Assembly: GCA_903813345.2 (NCBI GenBank)
Contig: CAIIXF020000001.1
Span: forward strand, 54,827,885 to 54,891,884
DNA length: 64,000 bases
DNA from: Owenia fusiformis
Taxonomy: Eukaryota > Annelida > Polychaeta > Sabellida > Oweniidae
Direction: 5' to 3'
Of this stretch, positions 58,013 through 64,000 are shown piece after piece. The first letter of the stretch is position 1, and each line of letters opens with the position of its first letter. The notes beneath the pieces are model-generated. The model was not told the origin of the DNA, did not search any database, and saw only the letters and a list, made by a program, of their open reading frames with translations. The translations under genes and the position numbers were made by a program.

Positions 58013-59308
58013 TTATCTTACTTTGATTTGAAAAATGCAAATAGTGAGAATGAGTATTGTTAATATGTTCATTGTGTTGGAATCAACCCCAGACGTGCCC
58101 GAGCGTGTCTGGGCAACAAAAATTAATTGAACTGGTTGTGACATGTGACCTGCTATATTACTTGCGTTACACGTAAAAAAGTCTTTCTTCATAGCTGGGT
58201 TAGATAAGTCGAATTTCCAAGATGCTATGGTGCGATTGACACTTTTGTCGCTCGATGGTTTCTGTACGTGATTCACACCATATGGGCTGGTACAAGATAT
58301 AGTAGGTGCTGGATTACCAGCAGCTGTGCATAATGCAGTCACTTTACTGCCTTCACGTGTAACTCTGCATGGGTTATGATTTACGAATTGCGGTTGTTTA
58401 CAGGCAAAGTCCTGCTCGAGAATCTGGGCGAAATGTTTTCCATTTAGAATTTCCGGAGTGAGGCAATAACCATCGACCTTCATGGCCGTTTCTTTAATGG
58501 TACGTTTAATCCACTTCATTTCACAGCTACAATGGAACGGATTCTCCTTTATGTGTAAATTAAGTCCCAACGTCTGAGGTATCGTATCATGGAGGAGGGT
58601 TTGAATATTGTTGTTATTAAGATTCAAAACTTTCATATGTTTCAATTTTCGGAATTCCCTTGATATTACTGTTATCCTGTTACTATCGATATACAAATTC
58701 GCTAAGTTTGGAGAAAATTTGAAAATGTAGTCATCAAGTGTCCCCAACTTATTTTCACCAAGGTTTAGCGTCAGTAGTTTGTTAAGGCCTTTGAAGACAT
58801 CATCGTGGAGGTAGGAAATGCCATTATTTCTAAGACTAAGGTATTCCAAATTTGGAGTGTCAGTAAAGGCACTAGCTTCAACCCCTCCCTCTCCAAGTCG
58901 ATTGTTGCTTAAATAGAGGTGTGTTAGATTTGACAATCGATAAAACATACCTTTATTAACTCTCGTTAGCATGTTTGACGAAAGATCCAACGTCACCAGG
59001 GTTTTGAGCGTTCTGAATATTCCTTTATTAATTGTCCGCATGGCATTATGACGGAGAATGAGAACTCGAATGGCCACTAGTCCATGAAAGGCATGTGGAT
59101 TCTCTAGGGTGCTAATATTGTTGCTCGGCAGATACAGAAATTCAGTGTATCCTGGAAGTCCAAGTGGAATAATTGTAAGTTTCCTAAATTCACAGTTGAC
59201 ATTCCTCGTAAATGTTGTGCACTGGCACTCCGATGGACACGGAAAACCGGCGTCGCATATTACTATTAGTATGAGGAGCACCACCAAAAGCCTTTCCGCT
59301 GTGTTCAT
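58013..59308 (-). CDS. LRR-Ig surface protein, probably GPI-anchored
   Basis: An intronless coding sequence; the frame is open from 59380, but I chose the Met at 59308 because MNTAERLLVVLLILIVICDA is a clean signal peptide, giving 431 residues. Order: LRRNT cap (CPSECQC), eight leucine-rich repeats (LxxLxLxxN pattern, e.g. LVTLDLSSNMLTRV), LRRCT cap (NPFHCSCEMKWIKR...DFAC), one C2-type Ig-like domain (ALCTAAGNPAP, FFTCNASNIAG) and a C-terminal hydrophobic stretch (NILTILILTICIFQIKVR) preceded by small residues, typical of a GPI signal or short membrane anchor. The Ig core Trp seems replaced by Cys (PTISC). LRR-Ig proteins of the LINGO, ISLR and AMIGO type mediate cell contact and receptor binding; the ligand is unknown. 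A 5' non-coding exon is likely since an acceptor-like CAG precedes 59390. Convergent with the lectin gene, 244 bases apart. Confidence 0.9.
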   Translation of the reverse strand: MNTAERLLVVLLILIVICDAGFPCPSECQCTTFTRNVNCEFRKLTIIPLGLPGYTEFLYLPSNNISTLENPHAFHGLVAIRVLILRHNAMRTINKGIFRTLKTLVTLDLSSNMLTRVNKGMFYRLSNLTHLYLSNNRLGEGGVEASAFTDTPNLEYLSLRNNGISYLHDDVFKGLNKLLTLNLGENKLGTLDDYIFKFSPNLANLYIDSNRITVISREFRKLKHMKVLNLNNNNIQTLLHDTIPQTLGLNLHIKENPFHCSCEMKWIKRTIKETAMKVDGYCLTPEILNGKHFAQILEQDFACKQPQFVNHNPCRVTREGSKVTALCTAAGNPAPTISCTSPYGVNHVQKPSSDKSVNRTIASWKFDLSNPAMKKDFFTCNASNIAGHMSQPVQLIFVAQTRSGTSGVDSNTMNILTILILTICIFQIKVR

Positions 59309-60526
59309 AACTCCACATCCTCGCTTTAATGACTTCCAGCAGGCGAGCTTCATCCCTAATTGAGCCTCGGTTTCGACCACTCTCTCTGTTTGTAAGAACT
59401 AATAGACAATCAAGATTCTGCCACTGCACTTTCTGGAATCACATTAGAAATCTTGATTAAATATGGTTCATTGTGCAGGAACATGTAACCTTTTGTAACA
59501 TCTCTGAAGAATTTGATTGAACGATACATTTCAAAATATCAGGGTTCCTTCGACGAAGAGCAATTTATTTGATCCATAGGGAGAAATGCATTTTTGTTAT
59601 GCCAAAATTGTAATACAGTGCTGATAGGAAATAGAAGATCTGATGGATGATAGTGATTAACCGCTCTCGAATAATCAGTTTAGCAAACGTATTATTTTTG
59701 ACAGGCAAGTTTCAGATGCTTTTTATTTCGTGACATGGCTATTAGAATGTGTGGTGCTTCAGAAGTGTCGTAATCACGTCGAATGTCATGGTATCTCCAT
59801 TCCTAATTGCAATTCTAATTCACCCTTGAGAAATATATGTGTTCAGCTTAACGAATACCGACGAGAAGCACATTATTATATAAAACTGTATATCTCAATT
59901 TTGAAACACCTGTCGGATTTTCCAGAGATTCTGAAGGAATAATTGCATTGTCGACAGTCAACGAAAGATTCTTGAAAGTGCTCTATAAAGAAAGATAATT
60001 GGGATGTAGATTCAATGTTTTATAATGATATTGAATGTAGCCGATTAAGTTGCTCCATTTGTTTTCGGAAACACAAGAGGCATTCACGAGAAACTGATCA
60101 GAGGGCAGGTGCAGCTTAAATGAGATTTTTAATAGGACTTAAGTTGAGATGGAAATAGGTTACCGAGGCATAAGTTCTTTTTAAGAATAACAACTATTTT
60201 AATACATACAATATTCAGACTTTCGTCTCATTGAAAGCATTGGCAGCGTTATTTGTTCTAAATCACTTAATTATAGATAGCATTCAATCGTCGGAAAACT
60301 GTTTATATATATATTAGTCTCAAGATTGAAAATCTGTATTGTATTGCTTTTGCCTCCATTATTTTACAAATACATCCTCCGCAACTCAGCAAGACTAGAA
60401 TAAGCTATGAATGTAGACAGCGTTGATGACATAAATTACGATGCAATGATTGGTATATTTGTCAAGGCAAGTTGACAGTTATAGATTCTCTCAGAAATAT
60501 ATCTATCCATATACATTATGTGAGTC

Positions 60527-60862
60527 TTTTTATACGCTTATCAACACAAGATTTACGCAGAAAAAATGGCAGTCCTACTTGTATTTCGTTAAAGATGTAA
60601 TAGAATGGCAGTCAGAATCTCTAGCACATAGAACAATTGCAAAATAAGTGACCCCCCCTAAGAAAAATGTTACCATTACCGTGTAGTAAGTTTTTATACG
60701 CTTATCAACACAAGATTTACGCAGAAAAACTGGCAGTCCTACTTGTATTTCGTTAAAGATGTAATAGAATGGCAGTCAGAATCGCTAGCTCATAGAACAA
60801 TTGCAAAATTAGTGACCCCCCCCCCCCCCCCCTAAGAAAAATGTTCCCATTGCCGTGTACTA
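60527..60862 (+). repeat. Tandem duplication of a 164-bp unit with unequal poly-C tracts
   Basis: TTTTTATACGCTTATCAACA starts both copies (60527 and 60691). They differ by a few substitutions and by the length of a C run after AGTGA (8 versus about 18), showing slippage after duplication. Confidence 0.85.
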
Positions 60863-62653
60863 AGTTATTCTGGTGCCAACTTTGAGAGTTGTGGTCGCTA
60901 ACTACTTGCGACAATAGGATATGGTTGATGCAACTGATCTGACATAATAACATACCTGGTAACTGTATGGGTATTTCTAAACAACAAGTACACTAGGCAC
61001 ATTGGTTGATAACTTTTCTTCGGTCTAGTGCTAAACAAATAAGTGAACATTAAGGTCAAAAAGGTATTTTTCAACTTGCTTCAAATTGACCGCATTTTTA
61101 AACAATCTACAAGTTCTCAGAAGTTCAAATCAAACTTTAGATTTGACCTTTGGTTGACCTCCAATGACCTTCGAAAAGTAAAAAAGTTGATTTAAAAAAG
61201 GTATTTTCCTTTTTGCTATACTTGCTTTACACTTTAATTATTTGTCGATAGATAGTTGAATGTATTTTAAAAGTCACAGCCTAATGCTGGTAATTTATGA
61301 TGTTCCGCCGATATCGTTTTTTAGAAAAGTGGTTCTATGGGCTGTATATTGCATTGAAAAGGTCGAAGTATATATCAGTAGTATTTTAAGATAGGTCAGA
61401 AAATAGGAAACATAGATTTTTGAATCTCAAATGTCCAAGTAAATATCGAAGCACATGTGCCAAAGGAGAGGACCAAAAACTGTAAAAACCTAGCAAGAAA
61501 AGCTAACTTCAAGTGTAAAGCTGTCATAAGAAAATAGACCCTATATCCCAAAACGACGATCTAACGCAAGGAAAAAATAATGTCGAATGATGTGGGATAG
61601 ACGAAATCCAGTCCATAGGCAATTCAAAGAGTCAACATCCATTCACAGTCTCCTTTTTTCTTTAACCCATAGAATCTGAAAATGTCCTTTGATCTATGTA
61701 ATGTAATTATGAATTATTGCCTCGGTTATTATGACCATATACCATGTTATGACGGAGCAACAGGAGAATTGTCAATCATGAACCAACCAGGAGGGAAAAA
61801 TATTGATGTGTGGTAAAGCTATCTTATCACTCCCAAGAACATCACAGCGTGGGCCATCATCCTTCTGATTTGAAATGTCTTCATGTATGTCTTCATATGC
61901 ACTTAACACTGTATGTACACTAACTTCGGAAGTTATATTTTGGTTTTAGAAAGACTTGAAAGGAAGCAAAAACGCTTTAACGCTGAGTTAAAGGAGATTG
62001 CTAATTGTTAACATGTCTCGAAGGTAATATTAACTGTTCAAGAGAGTATAGAGTGTCGGCATTTACAAATTGGTGTAAGATTTGACTTTTAGCAAATTGG
62101 TGAAGATTCATGCTTGGTGGGTTGAGAAATGTCAGTCGTATTGAGGGCGGCCATACACAGACACATATCCCTTGTCCAGCCGATGGTAGCCCTAAGAATC
62201 AATCAGTCACAACTGTATACTGTCTTGATGAAATTGTAGTGAAAACGAAATTTGAACTTAAAGATTCTGCAGATCGAATGAAACAATTGGATTGACGGTA
62301 ATCAAGAATCGCAAGGGCTATTAATATAGAGCCATAAAGAAGGTGACTTTTATCTCAAGCAGCAGAGACAGGGTGGAAAGAAGGATGCTTTCCCCGGGGA
62401 ATATTTAGTCTCATTCCTAGTTTAAATTGAATGGTCCTCGTTGGTCTCAATTGCGAATGACTAATAAGTCGAACGAAGTCATCGTATAAGGTTAACGTAT
62501 AAATGTATGAGAACCGGAACAAAAATACTGGAAGCAATATTTTCTTATACACCTGTGTAGAAGAAAATATTGTCCGCCGGAGGTCATTGCCCTTATTTGT
62601 ACTTAACCACACCTAGCCCCAGGTCTATGTGACAAATTAGCCGAATATACGTA

Positions 62654-63256
62654 CACTCCTCTCCAAAAGTTTGGCAACCTCTTTATGTTTGAAATTTTAT
62701 TCACATAACCTGCGATGAAAATACTTATAATATTAATGGAAATGTAACTTGACTTCATTTCCAATGCCTCCAAATTTTTCCATTTTTTCTTCAATTACAA
62801 TAGGTCGCAATGAATTTTTTGAAAATCTTCATTCCCATGTAAACCAATATGGCATCGAGGCAAATCTAATTTCAGGATAGCTGCCCAGTAAAAGATTCAC
62901 CAAAAATATTTTTATATGGAAAATTAAATAGTCTAGTTTTTTGTACGCTAAGTGTTTAGTTTTCTTTATGAATACTAAAGTTACAGAACTTCAACTCAGA
63001 ACTCAGATGGATGAATATTCTGTCATATGACTTGCGGCAAACCTACCAATTCCCATTGGTTTACATGGGAATGGCTAAATTCATCAGATTTGTCATCCAT
63101 TTGTTTCCATATTGAAAATGATGTCAGTTTATATTTCCAGCCCAGAAGTATTTTTTCTTTATTGGTTATAAATGCGAATAAAAATTCAAACATAAAGAGG
63201 CTTTAACACGTAGTTCAATGAGGGAGCTAAGGTTGCCAAACCTTTGGAGGGGAGTG
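62654..63256. mobile_element. TA-flanked inverted-repeat element, copy 2 (partner 30514-31287)
   Basis: Ends CACTCCTCTCCAAAAGTTTG and the inverse of CACTCCCCTCCAAAGGTTTG are each preceded or followed by TA (62652-62653, 63257-63258), as in Tc1/mariner-type insertions. Internal inverted words around CCATTGGTTTACATGGGAAT match the other copy. No transposase. Confidence 0.7.
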
Positions 63257-63299
63257 TACCACCATATAAATGTATATTATACATTTTAACCACAGTATT

Positions 63300-63540
63300 T
63301 TAACGGGCTTAATATCAAAATCGTGGTCAAAAAGGTAGTTGCCTTAAAGATGAATGAAATTAAAAAAGTTGAAAAAGTCATGGAAATTATTTAAATAACA
63401 TAACTGTACTAATCATTATTACTGTGGAAAACTTTTCACTGAATTCAAATATGCTATTAAAACGGATGAAATGTAACTCATTAGAAGTTTTACATGCAAA
63501 TCTCTTAAAATCTCACGCAAAAAACGAGAACTAGCGAGAT
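63300..63540. repeat. Interspersed repeat, copy of 6440-6700
   Basis: Ordered blocks shared with the earlier copy (GAATTCAAAT, TTTACATG, ATGCAAATCT, AATCTCAC) in the same orientation. No gene content. Confidence 0.5.
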
Positions 63541-64000
63541 ATCATATCTATATAGAGACTCCTCCACTGAAATATATAGCTACTCATTTACTGCAGACTA
63601 CACCACTAAATTATGCAGTAGTATGTTAGACAATCTATTAAATTACGATTTCACGGCATCAAATTATATAGTTTATTGCTGCCAAAATTACATTACTACT
63701 CCCAAGCCAATGGTGTGAAAATGGTGCGAAGATCAATAGACAAGAACCCATGATCTCAGTAATTATACCACCTTCTTATAAGTGTCTTGTCTAAGTAGTG
63801 GCACAATACTGCAATAGCAGCAACATCTTTTAAACATCTTCAACTCATTTTTGTATAAGACTGTTTTGTGCAATTCCGTGCACCGGCTGGACGAGTGTTT
63901 TGTAACCATGTCCAGATTATACTTTTCAATAAGTTTGCATTCTGTTCAATGGAATTGTTTTCGTGGCGTTCAATCGATTGTACAATTATAGTTTTTGTTA

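Larger units (their letters stand above)
59309..64000. other. Right-hand gene-poor region
   Basis: Apart from the 5' region of the LRR-Ig gene and the repeats listed, I see no supported exon or RNA gene. Short ORFs here have no signal peptide, domain or splice context. Confidence 0.45.

Overview
The window is AT-rich animal nuclear DNA. Its genes are spliced with GT-AG introns, and several families in it are metazoan: a DNA ligase III, a WRPW-tailed bHLH (HES-like) repressor, a trefoil/GH31 alpha-glucosidase, a C-type lectin/discoidin mosaic protein and an LRR-Ig surface protein. The heavy load of MITE-like and foldback repeats fits a marine invertebrate (hemichordate, echinoderm, amphioxus or lophotrochozoan type). 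I cannot name the species from sequence alone. I rebuilt the multi-exon genes by hand from splice sites. Reading frame and intron phase agree across every junction in LIG3 (19 coding exons, 965 aa), the glucosidase (23 exons, 991 aa), the lectin/discoidin gene (29 exons, 1254 aa), the HES-like gene (3 exons, 259 aa) and a partial secreted-protein gene (4 exons).

Layout. 1-8021 (minus): first four exons of an unrecognised secreted, very basic protein that runs off the left edge. Its 5 kb third intron holds a 3.0 kb transposon with RSS/Transib-like termini and a perfect 5-bp target duplication. About 8.0-8.6 kb: a divergent promoter region shared with LIG3 (plus, 9054-21574). LIG3 keeps the upstream mitochondrial start and carries an extra PAR-binding zinc finger (PBZ) between its catalytic core and BRCT domain. 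21.6-31.7 kb: gene-poor DNA with a 35-bp minisatellite, a 338-bp tandem array bounded by inverted termini, and several MITEs. 31716-32838 (minus): the HES-like gene. 33227-45381 (minus): the glucosidase, with a 1448-residue intronless ankyrin-repeat gene (35710-40056, plus) nested antisense in one intron. 46383-57768 (plus): the lectin/discoidin gene, divergent from the glucosidase. 58013-59308 (minus): the LRR-Ig gene, convergent with the lectin gene. 59.4-64 kb: repeats and DNA without a recognisable gene.

The neighbours do not form one pathway. The divergent glucosidase and lectin genes are both secreted, carbohydrate-directed proteins, which would suit gut, mucosal or immune expression, but shared control is inference. 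The strongest leads are the PBZ in LIG3, the five-CTLD/three-discoidin architecture, the nested antisense ankyrin gene, the Transib/RAG-like element, and the HES-like factor lacking the hallmark proline and a visible Orange domain.
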